This document shows positions 15,876-24,943 of a stretch of DNA of 64,000 nucleotides, piece after piece. This DNA comes from Sediminitomix flava (lineage in GTDB: Bacteria > Bacteroidota > Bacteroidia > Cytophagales > Flammeovirgaceae). The first letter of the stretch is position 1. Each line of letters begins with the position of its first letter. Location of the stretch: contig NZ_QGDO01000005.1 of the NCBI RefSeq assembly GCF_003149185.1, positions 124,001 to 188,000 on the forward strand, read 5' to 3'. The position numbers were made by a program, and so were the translations under genes. The notes below the pieces were generated by a model. That model had not been told where the DNA came from and did not search any database. It saw only the letters and a program-made list of their open reading frames with translations.

Positions 15876-18260
15876 CTAGAAGTAAATTCTGTACTGAGGA
15901 ACAACAAATAATCCTAGCTGATTTACTTGATTGATACTTTGAGTTCTCGGGTTGTAATTATAGTCATAAGGGTTAAGTCTGTTGGTTAAGTTTTGGATGT
16001 CGACAGTCCATTCTTGAGTGATTTTTTTCAGATTCCATCGAAATCCGACTTTTATATCCCATCGGAAATAAGCATCCATTTTTTCACTAAAGGCTTTAGA
16101 TTCGTCCAATATTTCTTCACCTGTAGCTATACTTTCTTCGAAATCGATAGGAGTGTAGTAACGTCCTCCTGCAGTGACAACTTTTGTATCAGCCATTAGT
16201 GTCATCGAATTATTGAGTTTCCACTCTTTTCCAAGAAGAAGATTTGCTACATACTCACTATTGAATGCAGTGTTTCTCCAAACACCATCAGAACCTTGAT
16301 ATTGAGAATCAAAAATACTTGAGGTCATAAGCATGTAGAATCCATCGGAAAAGTTGCGTTCTAAAGTAAGTTCAACTCCGTAGTTTCGCCCAATTCCTTC
16401 ATTTACTAAACCTGTTTTATAAGGTAGGCTGAAATCGGCCCCTGCATTGAGCATACTAAAACTTGACGGAAATGGATCAACAGGAATATTGTATAAATCT
16501 TGGTAATAGATTTCGGATTTTAATCTCCAATGTTTGGCAAAAAGATATTCCATACCTAAAACATAATGTCTAGATCGGGAAGCGTCCAAATTCTGATTGG
16601 AATTCAGGCTATTATTTTGTCCAAATTCGGGTAATGAAAGGAGAATTGGCAAAGGTTGTTGTTGACTATGGATGCCAAACCCTGCAGATAAAGAAAGGTT
16701 ATGATTCCATTTATATTGCAAATTTATTCTAGGTTCAATATTCCAATTGTCATTGAGTTGATAATAATTGGTGTATAAACCTGTTCGAAGAAGCCATTTT
16801 GAATGAAATTTATACATCCAATCCGTATAAATCTGAGTCATTTGAGACCTTCCGTCTCCAGCTCTGAAAGTATGCCATTGGTCGGCATGATTGATATATG
16901 TACTATCTGTAAAATCAGCAAAAGTGCTAGTGGTTAAAAGACCTGTTCTTGTCGTATGTTTTTTATTCCATTTCTTATTGATGAAATAGTGAGCTGTGAT
17001 TCGGTCTTCTTTATTAAATGAGTTTATTTCTTCAGTAGGCGTAGGAATATTTTCGTTCCAAGTTATACTATCAATCTGATTTTGTACTCTAGCATGTGTA
17101 TATGCTAAAATCAGTTTTCCATATGTGTTTTTATTGAAGAAATAATTATGTGAAACCCCTGTAATAGCGGTACGACTACGGTTGTAAATATCAACCATCT
17201 CATTTCCGTAAAGATCAGTTTCGGGATCATCAAGGTCGAGTTCACTACCTAGAATATCTATGTTACTATTTCCTGCAATCGCGAAAATTGAAATGGAAGA
17301 AGCATCTTTGAGTGCAAAGTTTAATTTCATGGAAAGGTCTTGGTATTCGGGGACAGCTTCTCCTGTACCTGTACTAATTCCGATTAGTTTAAAGAACGCA
17401 AGTGTAGAGTAGCGATAGTTAATAAGGTATGAAGAATTACTATTCTTACCCATTGGGCCTTCAGCTCCTAGCTCAATACCATTAAAGCCAATTTGCCCCA
17501 TAAATTCATTTTTACCGAGATTCCCATTTCTCATATTTAAATCAAAAACACCTGCTAAAGCATTACCGTAGGCACTTGGAAATGCCGCCGTCATAAAGTC
17601 ACTTTGCCCTAGTGTATTGGTATTTAGCATACTTACAGGCCCTCCTGTTGAGCCAAAAGCTGCAAAGTGATTTGGACTGGGAATATCAACACCTTCCAAA
17701 CGCCATAAGACGCCCATAGGAGAGTTCCCTCTTATGATTATATCATTTCTACCATCATTGGCTCCAGAAACACCGGCAAAATTAGTAGCCATTCGGGCAG
17801 GGTCATTTCTACTTCCTGCAAATCGTTCTGTGAGTTCGGTATCAAAACCTCTAGCCGAAACCAAAGCCATTTCATTGTTTGGAGTGTAATGCGGATCATC
17901 AGGTTTGACAACAACCTCATCTAATTGGGTTGCTTTTTCAGTCATTTTTAAATCGAGTTGGGTACTCTTTCCTCCAATGACTAGAATTTCATTTAGGGTT
18001 ATTGTTTCATAACCAATTGCTGATATCAGAATTTGATGTCTCCCTGTAGGAACATTTTCAAGTTTAAATCTACCATTTGGGTCTGTAGTAGTTCCGATGA
18101 TTGGGTCATGTTCTTTCAAGATAACTGAAGCTCCAATAATTGGGTATTCAGATTCTTTATCGATAAGAATACCTTGAATGATTTGTGTCTGTTGCCCCAA
18201 GCTTTCGAAGGATGTACAAACCAATAAAAAGAAAAATATGTATCTGATGACTGATTTCAT
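15876..18260 (-). CDS. TonB-dependent receptor with carboxypeptidase-regulatory-like domain
   Basis: A 794-residue outer-membrane protein. Order: Sec signal (MKSVIRYIFFFLLVCTSFESLGQ); a carboxypeptidase-regulatory-like domain (residues about 26-110; GILIDKESEYPIIGASVILK and DPNGRFKLENVPTGRHQILI are typical); a plug domain (ERFAGSRNDPARMATNFAGV, IIIRGNSPMGVLWRLEGVDI); and a beta-barrel ending in the aromatic terminus VVPQYRIYF. It imports or senses a substrate using TonB energy; the substrate is unknown. No SusD partner is present, so it is not a typical polysaccharide locus. It follows the small membrane gene at 18309 by 48 bases and is likely in one operon with it. Two membrane LytTR regulators flank this unit. 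Confidence 0.9.
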   Translation of the reverse strand: MKSVIRYIFFFLLVCTSFESLGQQTQIIQGILIDKESEYPIIGASVILKEHDPIIGTTTDPNGRFKLENVPTGRHQILISAIGYETITLNEILVIGGKSTQLDLKMTEKATQLDEVVVKPDDPHYTPNNEMALVSARGFDTELTERFAGSRNDPARMATNFAGVSGANDGRNDIIIRGNSPMGVLWRLEGVDIPSPNHFAAFGSTGGPVSMLNTNTLGQSDFMTAAFPSAYGNALAGVFDLNMRNGNLGKNEFMGQIGFNGIELGAEGPMGKNSNSSYLINYRYSTLAFFKLIGISTGTGEAVPEYQDLSMKLNFALKDASSISIFAIAGNSNIDILGSELDLDDPETDLYGNEMVDIYNRSRTAITGVSHNYFFNKNTYGKLILAYTHARVQNQIDSITWNENIPTPTEEINSFNKEDRITAHYFINKKWNKKHTTRTGLLTTSTFADFTDSTYINHADQWHTFRAGDGRSQMTQIYTDWMYKFHSKWLLRTGLYTNYYQLNDNWNIEPRINLQYKWNHNLSLSAGFGIHSQQQPLPILLSLPEFGQNNSLNSNQNLDASRSRHYVLGMEYLFAKHWRLKSEIYYQDLYNIPVDPFPSSFSMLNAGADFSLPYKTGLVNEGIGRNYGVELTLERNFSDGFYMLMTSSIFDSQYQGSDGVWRNTAFNSEYVANLLLGKEWKLNNSMTLMADTKVVTAGGRYYTPIDFEESIATGEEILDESKAFSEKMDAYFRWDIKVGFRWNLKKITQEWTVDIQNLTNRLNPYDYNYNPRTQSINQVNQLGLFVVPQYRIYF

Positions 18261-18308
18261 TTCGATAGTAATTGATTCTAGATTCAGAGTATGTTGTAAA
18301 TCGTGTAG

Positions 18309-18956
18309 TTAGGCTAAGTTTTTCACTTTAAGCTTCTTCTGCTTGAGACTGATTTTGACTTGGAAAAAAGTAATGAAAAGGCTTCCTATAATAGTTGGCA
18401 TGAGCCATGCAAGCCATGTATGTCCCAAATTTGTGACAAGGGCAGCAGTTATTGTGGCAATGAAGGCTCCTCCCATTCTTCCAATATGTTTTTTCAAAAG
18501 TAGATTTGAATTCAATTTTGCAGGATAGTATAAGTGGTATAGGTCAAAGCTAACCATAATAAGACCAATACTTCCGAATGGTATGAGAGGTATAATGTAG
18601 TGAGGTAGAAAATAAGCAGTAATAAGCATAGTCAAAAATATTGGGATAAAAATGCTTAAAAACTTTAGATCAAATGATCGTTTCCTATCCTTTTTCCAAC
18701 TTAAGCATCTTATTCCTGAATAGAGTAGGTAACTTGAAAAAATGCCAATTAGTCCAAGGTTTAAGTTGCTAAGTAAAAGAGATAGAATAAGAGCTGTGAG
18801 TAAACAGATACCTAGACTCCATTTGAAAATACTTCCTGCTTTTTTATGCCATTTAATTTTTGAAGAAAGCAGAATAGCACAAATTCCTGCTATCAGTGCT
18901 ACTGCGCCAGTAATGATGTGAGGGACTAAAAAGAATTGTTTTAAAAGATCGTTCAT
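18309..18956 (-). CDS. DUF2306-like integral membrane protein
   Basis: A 215-residue protein with about seven hydrophobic helices. The N-terminal PHIITGAVALIAGICAILLS with IKWHKKAGSIFKW matches the DUF2306-like group of small membrane proteins (PH...G...HRxxG pattern), whose function is unknown. It is placed between a LytTR regulator gene and the TonB-dependent receptor gene, both on the minus strand, with gaps of 117 and 48 bases. It may therefore belong to the receptor's transcription unit. Confidence 0.65.
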   Translation of the reverse strand: MNDLLKQFFLVPHIITGAVALIAGICAILLSSKIKWHKKAGSIFKWSLGICLLTALILSLLLSNLNLGLIGIFSSYLLYSGIRCLSWKKDRKRSFDLKFLSIFIPIFLTMLITAYFLPHYIIPLIPFGSIGLIMVSFDLYHLYYPAKLNSNLLLKKHIGRMGGAFIATITAALVTNLGHTWLAWLMPTIIGSLFITFFQVKISLKQKKLKVKNLA

Positions 18957-19073
18957 GACAGTGTTTTTTATTTATTGATACTGCAAGAACAAACACTTTT
19001 TTTCAGTAGGGAAAGACTTATTCGTTTTTGGGATTAGTTTGGGGAGAATCTTACTTTTTAGGGATTTTGAGTA

Positions 19074-19928
19074 CTATTTTGGGATGTTTGGCAAACGTTT
19101 TTTGAGAATGGAGTTCCATTTTTGAGCATAATTTCTACTCACAGGAATCACTTCAGTATAATTTGAAAGTGTGATTTTACCTCCTCCAGAATTACCTTCC
19201 CAAAGTATGACTTTTTGAAAATTGACAATATATGATCGGTGACAACGAGCTATGTGTTCAGCTTCAATCTGATTTTGAAAATAGGTTAAACTTCCTCTTA
19301 GTACAGCTTTCCTTACCTCTTGATTTTCTAAATAAAATAAAGTGGTGTAGTTATCCGAAGATTGCATAAACAGAAAGTCTTCAGTTTTTAGTGTTATTTG
19401 ATCATCTTGATTCTGTCCAATTAATGTTAAATAGTTCTCAGATGATTGATTATCTAGTTGAGTGGCATCATACTTATGTGAAAGCGCTTTTTTATGTCGA
19501 AAAAGTGTGATGAAAAGTGTAGGGAAGACTCCGACGAGATAAGTGTAATAGATGAATTCTAATACGGTACTTAGGTTATTTTCAAAAAGGCCAATGGAGA
19601 TCGAATAAAAAGAATTGGCTAGTGCAATTAATCCCATTTGAATAAAAGTGGCTACAAGAACTTGCCAAAGTTTAAAAGGAAAAATATCACTAATAATATT
19701 GATGATTGAACCACTCAAGTGAAGAACTCCTCCAGTTATCATACCGTACCCTAAAAGCACAATGATTTTTGAAAATGGCATGTTGAGGTCTCGTATACCA
19801 AAGGGCATAAATAAGATCAGAAATAAACTAACGAATACTGCTGTACCCCATGCCATTTTGGTGAGACTTTTTTTATTCCAAGGCTTTCCTACGGTATATG
19901 AAAGTATTTCGAAGATATTTGAGCTCAT
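19074..19928 (-). CDS. Membrane-bound LytTR-family transcriptional regulator
   Basis: A 284-residue protein with four hydrophobic segments in residues about 25-145 (AWGTAVFVSLFLILFMPFGI, IIVLLGYGMITGGVLHLSG, then two more), and a C-terminal LytTR domain (DFLFMQSSDNYTTLFYLENQ, LRGSLTYFQNQI, IARCHRSYIVNFQKV). It shares its architecture with the protein at 14612-15475, but sequence identity in the membrane part is low by eye. It is the first minus-strand gene of the TonB-receptor locus and a natural candidate for its regulator. Confidence 0.85.
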   Translation of the reverse strand: MSSNIFEILSYTVGKPWNKKSLTKMAWGTAVFVSLFLILFMPFGIRDLNMPFSKIIVLLGYGMITGGVLHLSGSIINIISDIFPFKLWQVLVATFIQMGLIALANSFYSISIGLFENNLSTVLEFIYYTYLVGVFPTLFITLFRHKKALSHKYDATQLDNQSSENYLTLIGQNQDDQITLKTEDFLFMQSSDNYTTLFYLENQEVRKAVLRGSLTYFQNQIEAEHIARCHRSYIVNFQKVILWEGNSGGGKITLSNYTEVIPVSRNYAQKWNSILKKRLPNIPK

Positions 19929-20018
19929 TTATTTTAAATTAAAATGGACTCCAAATTAAAAAAGATATACTTAGATATTCAATATATAGAAGGGTGTTTA
20001 AACCTTATTTAGAAGATA

Positions 20019-20060
20019 AAAAAAGAAAACCCCTAGTCAAGAACATTGAATAGGGGCTTT
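20019..20060 (-). terminator. Rho-independent terminator after the DUF4924 gene
   Basis: Minus-strand stem with arms TTGAATAGGGG-complement and CCCCTAGTCAA (one mismatch) and a five-base loop, followed by a T-rich stretch. It begins 22 bases beyond the DUF4924 stop. Confidence 0.8.
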
Positions 20061-20081
20061 ATTGTAAGGTGATTTTAAAAG

Positions 20082-20606
20082 TTAAGCTTGTGCTTCTCTT
20101 TTATAAACCACACTCAAATATGACAGTACATCTCCAAATTTTTCTAGCATTGCTTGAGCATCTTCTGGAATTGGTTTTCTATTCATTTTTAGAAGAAGCA
20201 TTCCGAACATAGCATTCAAACAAATCTGTATTTCACTTGTGATCAAACCATCCGCAATCTCCAGATTTTTGTCTATATCTGGTTTTGCGACATTGAAGAA
20301 TCCTTTGTAAGTCTCATCCTCCTCTAATAGTCGAGAGTGAAGCGCTTCTAACTCTGTAACATGTTCTTGTACAAAAGATAGATGTCCTTCTTTCATTATT
20401 TCTTCAGTCTGCATCTGACTGATTAGAGAATCATACCAAGTTTTTTGTTCTTGCTTCTCTTCATCAGATACAGGCAAATGACTGATTACATATTTCTCTA
20501 TATCCTCAATCTTTCCTTCAAAGTTTCTGATAAGATACTCTGATCGATAGATGTGAATGATGTATTCGCAGATGTTTTCCTCTTTCTTTTTATCAGCAAT
20601 ATTCAT
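20082..20606 (-). CDS. DUF4924 family protein
   Basis: A 174-residue cytoplasmic, highly charged, mostly helical protein. The N-terminal MNIADKKKEENICEYIIHIY and YLIRNF segment and the C-terminal NAMFGMLLLKMNRKPIPEDA plus FGDVLSYLSVVYK are typical of the Bacteroidota-specific DUF4924 family, which has no known function. The ATG at 20606 is chosen because the conserved N-terminus begins there; a start at 20651 would add 15 unrelated residues. It lies between a bestrophin-like gene (same strand, 118 bases upstream) and a terminator. Confidence 0.8.
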   Translation of the reverse strand: MNIADKKKEENICEYIIHIYRSEYLIRNFEGKIEDIEKYVISHLPVSDEEKQEQKTWYDSLISQMQTEEIMKEGHLSFVQEHVTELEALHSRLLEEDETYKGFFNVAKPDIDKNLEIADGLITSEIQICLNAMFGMLLLKMNRKPIPEDAQAMLEKFGDVLSYLSVVYKREAQA

Positions 20607-20724
20607 TTTGTCTCTAGTTTTTGTGTAGTACCACAAAGAAATAGTCTGCAAATATGTATAGATTTTAGGATCAGTCCTTCTTAATTATGGATTTTTTTAT
20701 GAAATCAATCATGAGTTCTTTGGG

Positions 20725-21789
20725 TTACATCTGTACATTTTCTTTCACCTCAAATGGATCAGGTATAAATGAATCGCCAACACAAGTTCTTACATCAATT
20801 TCTATATTTCTAGCTATTGTAGATATAGGTACATCGTTAGCAGAACCTTCAAATGGATTTTCTCCAACGGTTCCAATTCTTTCCATGGTATGAAAAACCC
20901 ATGAAACTAGGGTTGAAAAAGGTATACTGATCCAAATAAAAAATTCACTAATAAAAGGATAAGCATCGTGTAGTTCATCTCCTAGCTTAGCGAATTCGGG
21001 TACAATTCCGAATGGTAAAAGAGCAACGAACACCCAAACGAAGTAGACATTCAATGTGGCATATTGTCTTGGGTATGGAAAGTTTTTAATTCTTTCAGAT
21101 TTTCCTTGTAGAGTCAATAAACTAGCTAATCTTTTTTCCAAGACTAAGAATGAAAACTCCCAAAGCAATCCTTTTTCTTTCAACCTTCTGAGATGCTGAG
21201 ATTGAAGTTTTATGATAGTGGCGGCTTTGTTTCCTCCAACTCGCATAACAAACTCTAATTCTTTCTCGCTTAAATATTCTGCTAGTGCATCTTTTTCATC
21301 GATTACAAACTCGGGGGTGTGAATCTTTTTAGCCCATTCTCTATTTGTTTGATGCTCCATAAACGATTCCCATTTCTTTTTGGAGCGCATCGCATAACGA
21401 AGTGCCGTAAGCCATGCCATATGTCTATGAACAAGTATGATTCGTTCTTTTTTCAGTTCATCTTCGGCTAATGCTTCCCCTTCTTTTGCATACTCGTTTG
21501 TGACCATATCACCGACATGAATTGAAAATGTTCTTGAGTCGTTTACAATTCCTCCCCATATCTTTCTAGCTTCCCAAAGCCTTCCGTAAACTGCATTATT
21601 CCGAAAACTTACGATGAATGCAACGGCTGTACCTACAAGCGCAATCGGAGTCCATGGAAGTACAATCCATTTTTGATCAAAAATATCATAAAGAATGGTC
21701 ACTGAAGCAGCGAGGAGTGCAAAAAGTAAAGTTTCCCACCTCGTCCAAAGAGCCATTTCTTTAATGGAGAAGAATTTTTTGATTAGCAT
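20725..21789 (-). CDS. Bestrophin-like anion channel (UPF0187 family)
   Basis: A 354-residue membrane protein of the bacterial bestrophin group, inner-membrane ligand-gated anion (or cation) channels. Diagnostic segments are the N-terminal ALWTRWETLLFALLAASV, the region PIALVGTAVAFIVSFRNNAV with YGRLWEARKIWGGIVNDSR, and the C-terminal FPFIS-like part with ENPFEGSANDVP, the bestrophin ExPF-type motif. Four main transmembrane helices are expected. The gene is divergent from sppA, sharing a 255-base promoter region. Confidence 0.85.
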   Translation of the reverse strand: MLIKKFFSIKEMALWTRWETLLFALLAASVTILYDIFDQKWIVLPWTPIALVGTAVAFIVSFRNNAVYGRLWEARKIWGGIVNDSRTFSIHVGDMVTNEYAKEGEALAEDELKKERIILVHRHMAWLTALRYAMRSKKKWESFMEHQTNREWAKKIHTPEFVIDEKDALAEYLSEKELEFVMRVGGNKAATIIKLQSQHLRRLKEKGLLWEFSFLVLEKRLASLLTLQGKSERIKNFPYPRQYATLNVYFVWVFVALLPFGIVPEFAKLGDELHDAYPFISEFFIWISIPFSTLVSWVFHTMERIGTVGENPFEGSANDVPISTIARNIEIDVRTCVGDSFIPDPFEVKENVQM

Positions 21790-22044
21790 GTTGAAAATTG
21801 GTCGTTTTAGTCGAACAAGAATATACTAAACTAAGCTGAAAAATATGTATTCATGTATCTTTAAGGAGTAGACGTAACTTTCTTAAGTAAAAAGAATTTA
21901 GGTTCGAAAGAAAACTTTACACATTTGCTTCCGTATGGTATAAAGGTGTTTTTTTAATATTAAAAACCTAACTTTAAATAGTATTTTTTTCTCACTAAAA
22001 AAGTGAGTTGTTGATGAGCTAAAAAACTAATTAACTAAAACATA

Positions 22045-23811
22045 ATGGGACAATTTATCCGTGAAATTTTTGCAAGTATTGTAGGGGTGCTAATAGCTGT
22101 TTTTATCCTCGCTGTAATGGGGGTAGCCGTAATGGTTTCTTCAGCTGTTTCATCTCAAGAAGTGTCAATTGATGATAATTCGATTTTAGAGTTTAATCTT
22201 AATCAGCCTTTAAAGGAAATTGTAGAAGACGATTTTAGTGCATTCTTAGAGTTGGCAGGTTTGCCAAGTGAGGGATCACCTTTGTCTTTTCAGTTTGTGT
22301 TGAAAGCGATTAAAGAGGCAAAAACAGATGATAATGTTAAGGCGATATATCTGAAAGGTGGGAATTTTAAAGGAGGTTATGCGCAAGCAGAAGAATTGAG
22401 AGATGTTCTTGTAGACTTTAAATTATCTGGGAAACCAATTTTTGCTTATGCGGATAATTATTCTGAAAAAACATATTACATAACTTCAGTAGCTAATGAA
22501 GTAATCATTCCTTCTGTTGGTTCTCTTGAGTTTAATGGTCTTTCTCAACAGCTGATGTACTTCACAGGCATGTTTGAGAAGTTGGGTGTGAAAGCTGAAG
22601 TGTTTAAAGTAGGTACTTTTAAAAGTGCGGTTGAGCCTTTTATCAATAAGAAAATGAGTCCTGCAAATAGACAGCAAACTGAAGTTTATTTGAACTCACT
22701 TTATGATCATTACCTGCAGAATGTAGCTTTGTCAAGAGGTCTTGATAAAAATGTATTGAAAGAGATTTCGAATAAAATGCTAGTTCAAACTCCAGAAGAT
22801 GCATTGAAATATAAGTTAGTAACAGAGGTTGCTTACGAAGATGTTTTCAAAAAGAAATTATATGAAGCTGTTGGTTTAGAGTCTTCTGATGCAAACATGC
22901 TTAAAATGGGCAAATATATCTCTTCAGTAGAGTCTAAGTCAGGTATGTCTTCTTCAAATCAGATTGCAGTATTGGTAGCTGAAGGCGAAATTATCTATGG
23001 AGAAGGAAGCGATGGAACTGTTGGTAATGTTGAGATTGTAGAGCGATTGAGAGAGTTGGGTAAAGATGATGATGTAAAGGCGGTTGTATTCAGAGTGAAT
23101 TCTCCTGGAGGAAGTGCTTTAGCTTCAGATCTTGTATGGAGAGAAATTCAACTTCTTCGTAAGAAAAAACCTGTCGTGGCTTCAATGTCAGATGTTGCCG
23201 CTTCTGGAGGGTATTACTTCTCGATGGGAACAGATAAAATTGTAGCATCTCCAAATACAATTACAGGTTCTATTGGTGTTTTTGGTGTTTTATTCAATCC
23301 AAAAGCATTCATGAATAATAAACTAGGAGTTACTTTCGATGCCGTTTCTACTGGAGAATATTCAAACTTCATGAGTACAGTTGATGACTTCAATGAGAAT
23401 GATAAGCGTATTGTTCAAAATTCAGTTAATCGTATTTATAGTGATTTTACTTCTAAAGCAGCTAGCGGAAGAAATATGGAGTTGGATGCTTTAAGAGCCA
23501 TTGCTGAAGGTCGTGTGTGGACAGGTCAAGATGCCTTGGAAAGAGGACTTGTTGATGAGTTAGGCGGAACCTTCAAGGCTGTTGAAGTTGCGGCTGAATT
23601 GGCTAATCTTGAAGAAGGAGATTATGAAGTAACTTACCAAAGTGGCGCAAAATCTATCTTTGAAAAATTTGCTCAAAGTATGGAGCAAGGTCAAGAGGCA
23701 AAGTTGAAAGAAAAACTTGGTCCACTTTATAACTGGAATGAGCAGTTGAATAAACTACAAAGATTGGAAGGTGTTCAAGCTCGTATGCCTTATGAGTTAG
23801 AGATCTACTAA
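22045..23811 (+). CDS. sppA: Signal peptide peptidase SppA, 67-kDa type
   Basis: A 588-residue inner-membrane serine protease that digests cleaved signal peptides. One N-terminal membrane helix (residues 8-34) is followed by two tandem ClpP-like domains, as in E. coli SppA. The lysine general base is Lys193 in GTFKSAVEPF, in the N-terminal domain. The serine nucleophile is Ser387 in DVAASGGYYFSMGTDKIVA, in the C-terminal domain. Both catalytic residues are therefore present. Monocistronic: its own terminator follows at 23831-23864, and it is divergent from the bestrophin-like gene. Confidence 0.95.
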   Translation: MGQFIREIFASIVGVLIAVFILAVMGVAVMVSSAVSSQEVSIDDNSILEFNLNQPLKEIVEDDFSAFLELAGLPSEGSPLSFQFVLKAIKEAKTDDNVKAIYLKGGNFKGGYAQAEELRDVLVDFKLSGKPIFAYADNYSEKTYYITSVANEVIIPSVGSLEFNGLSQQLMYFTGMFEKLGVKAEVFKVGTFKSAVEPFINKKMSPANRQQTEVYLNSLYDHYLQNVALSRGLDKNVLKEISNKMLVQTPEDALKYKLVTEVAYEDVFKKKLYEAVGLESSDANMLKMGKYISSVESKSGMSSSNQIAVLVAEGEIIYGEGSDGTVGNVEIVERLRELGKDDDVKAVVFRVNSPGGSALASDLVWREIQLLRKKKPVVASMSDVAASGGYYFSMGTDKIVASPNTITGSIGVFGVLFNPKAFMNNKLGVTFDAVSTGEYSNFMSTVDDFNENDKRIVQNSVNRIYSDFTSKAASGRNMELDALRAIAEGRVWTGQDALERGLVDELGGTFKAVEVAAELANLEEGDYEVTYQSGAKSIFEKFAQSMEQGQEAKLKEKLGPLYNWNEQLNKLQRLEGVQARMPYELEIY

Positions 23812-23830
23812 GTAAAAAATATTATTGATA

Positions 23831-23864
23831 GAAGGGAGTCATCATTTCGGTGACTCCTTTTTTC
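23831..23864 (+). terminator. Rho-independent terminator of sppA
   Basis: Stem AGGAGTCA-like left arm and TGACTCCT right arm with a nine-base loop, followed by a run of T, 20 bases after the sppA stop. Confidence 0.85.
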
Positions 23865-23947
23865 GTTTATGAATATGTTATAAATGGTATTAATCATAGG
23901 TAATAAATTCAAATTTGATCAGTTATCTATTAACTTTCTCTTTGAGA

Positions 23948-23963
23948 TTTAGATAAGTCTAAA
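23948..23963. promoter_or_regulatory. Candidate DtxR/MntR-family operator in the metal-transporter promoter
   Basis: TTTAGATAAGTCTAAA is a palindrome with perfect six-base arms and a four-base spacer. Its size and TTTAG/CTAAA ends resemble operators of the DtxR/MntR family. It lies 38 bases upstream of the first gene of an operon that encodes a protein with such a repressor domain, and just left of a putative -7 element. The assignment is inference from position and shape. Confidence 0.5.
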
Positions 23964-23971
23964 AATAAGTT

Positions 23972-23979
23972 TAGCTTTG
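23972..23979 (+). promoter_or_regulatory. Putative Bacteroidota -7 promoter element
   Basis: TAGCTTTG matches the Bacteroidota -7 consensus TAnnTTTG exactly. It is 22 bases upstream of the lipoprotein start at 24002. A TTTG at 23941 could be the -33 element, but the spacer (27 bases) is longer than usual, so only the -7 part is well supported. Confidence 0.4.
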
Positions 23980-24001
23980 TTTTATAATAAAGCATTTTAC
24001 A

Positions 24002-24937
24002 ATGGACATCTATAAAACGAAAGCACTAACAGGACTACTAACAATTTCTTTACTCTTCTCACTACTTAGTTGTAGTTCAGAGAATTCAAAAGAAGAAACT
24101 TCAACTAAAATCAAGATTGTTACAACCACTGGAATGATCAAAGATGCTGTGGTGAATATCGTCGGAGATCATGCTGAAGTAGTTGGATTGATGGGGTCGG
24201 GTGTTGATCCTCACCTTTACAAAGCATCACCTAAAGATTTGAAACACATTCGTGAGGCTGATCTAATTTTCTATAATGGTTTGCACCTTGAAGGAAACAT
24301 GACAGATGTTTTAGAAAAGGTTGCAAAGAAAAAACATGTAGTTTCTCTAGGAGAACAAATCCCTACATCCAAGTTGATCGCTTTAAATGAAAATGGTGTT
24401 TATGATCCACATATCTGGTTTGATGTAGCTCTTTGGAGAGAAGGAGTCGCTTCAACCATAAAGGAGTTAGTAAAAGCTGATTCTGTGAATGCAAAAGCTT
24501 ATGAGCAAAATGGTAAGGCTTACCTAAAAGAATTGGATGTTTTAAACGGTTGGGTGAAAGAGCATCTTAAGGTGATTCCAGAATCTCAACGTGTATTGAT
24601 TACTGCCCACGATGCTTTCTCTTATTTTGGAAAAGCTTATGATATAGAAGTAAAAGGTTTACAGGGGATTTCTACCATGTCTGAGTATGGTTTAAGAGAT
24701 GTGAAAAATCTTGTGGACTTTATCGTTGAGAATAAAATAAAATCTGTTTTTATAGAAAGTTCAGTTCCGATTGCTTCGATTGAGGCTGTTGTAGAAGGTT
24801 GTAAAGAAAAAGGTCACGAAGTAAAAATTGGGGGGACGCTTTACTCAGATGCTATGGGAGCTGAAGGAACAACCGAAGGTACTTACCTAGGAATGGTAAG
24901 GTACAATGTAGAGACGATGGTAGTAGGTCTTAAGTAA
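24002..24937 (+). CDS. Metal ABC transporter substrate-binding lipoprotein (TroA/ZnuA family)
   Basis: A 311-residue lipoprotein (lipidated Cys24 in LFSLLSC) of the cluster A-I zinc/manganese/iron binding proteins. Metal ligands fit the family: His in GVDPHLYKASPKD, His in DPHIWFDV, a Glu in the STMSEYGLRDV region and Asp in GGTLYSDAMG. GLQGISTMSEYGL is closer to manganese/iron-type members. No histidine-rich loop of the kind seen in ZnuA is present, which also points away from zinc. It is the first gene of a four-gene operon in the order binding protein, ATPase, permease, permease (TroABCD/YtgABCD order). Confidence 0.9.
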   Translation: MDIYKTKALTGLLTISLLFSLLSCSSENSKEETSTKIKIVTTTGMIKDAVVNIVGDHAEVVGLMGSGVDPHLYKASPKDLKHIREADLIFYNGLHLEGNMTDVLEKVAKKKHVVSLGEQIPTSKLIALNENGVYDPHIWFDVALWREGVASTIKELVKADSVNAKAYEQNGKAYLKELDVLNGWVKEHLKVIPESQRVLITAHDAFSYFGKAYDIEVKGLQGISTMSEYGLRDVKNLVDFIVENKIKSVFIESSVPIASIEAVVEGCKEKGHEVKIGGTLYSDAMGAEGTTEGTYLGMVRYNVETMVVGLK

Positions 24938-24943
24938 AGAAAG

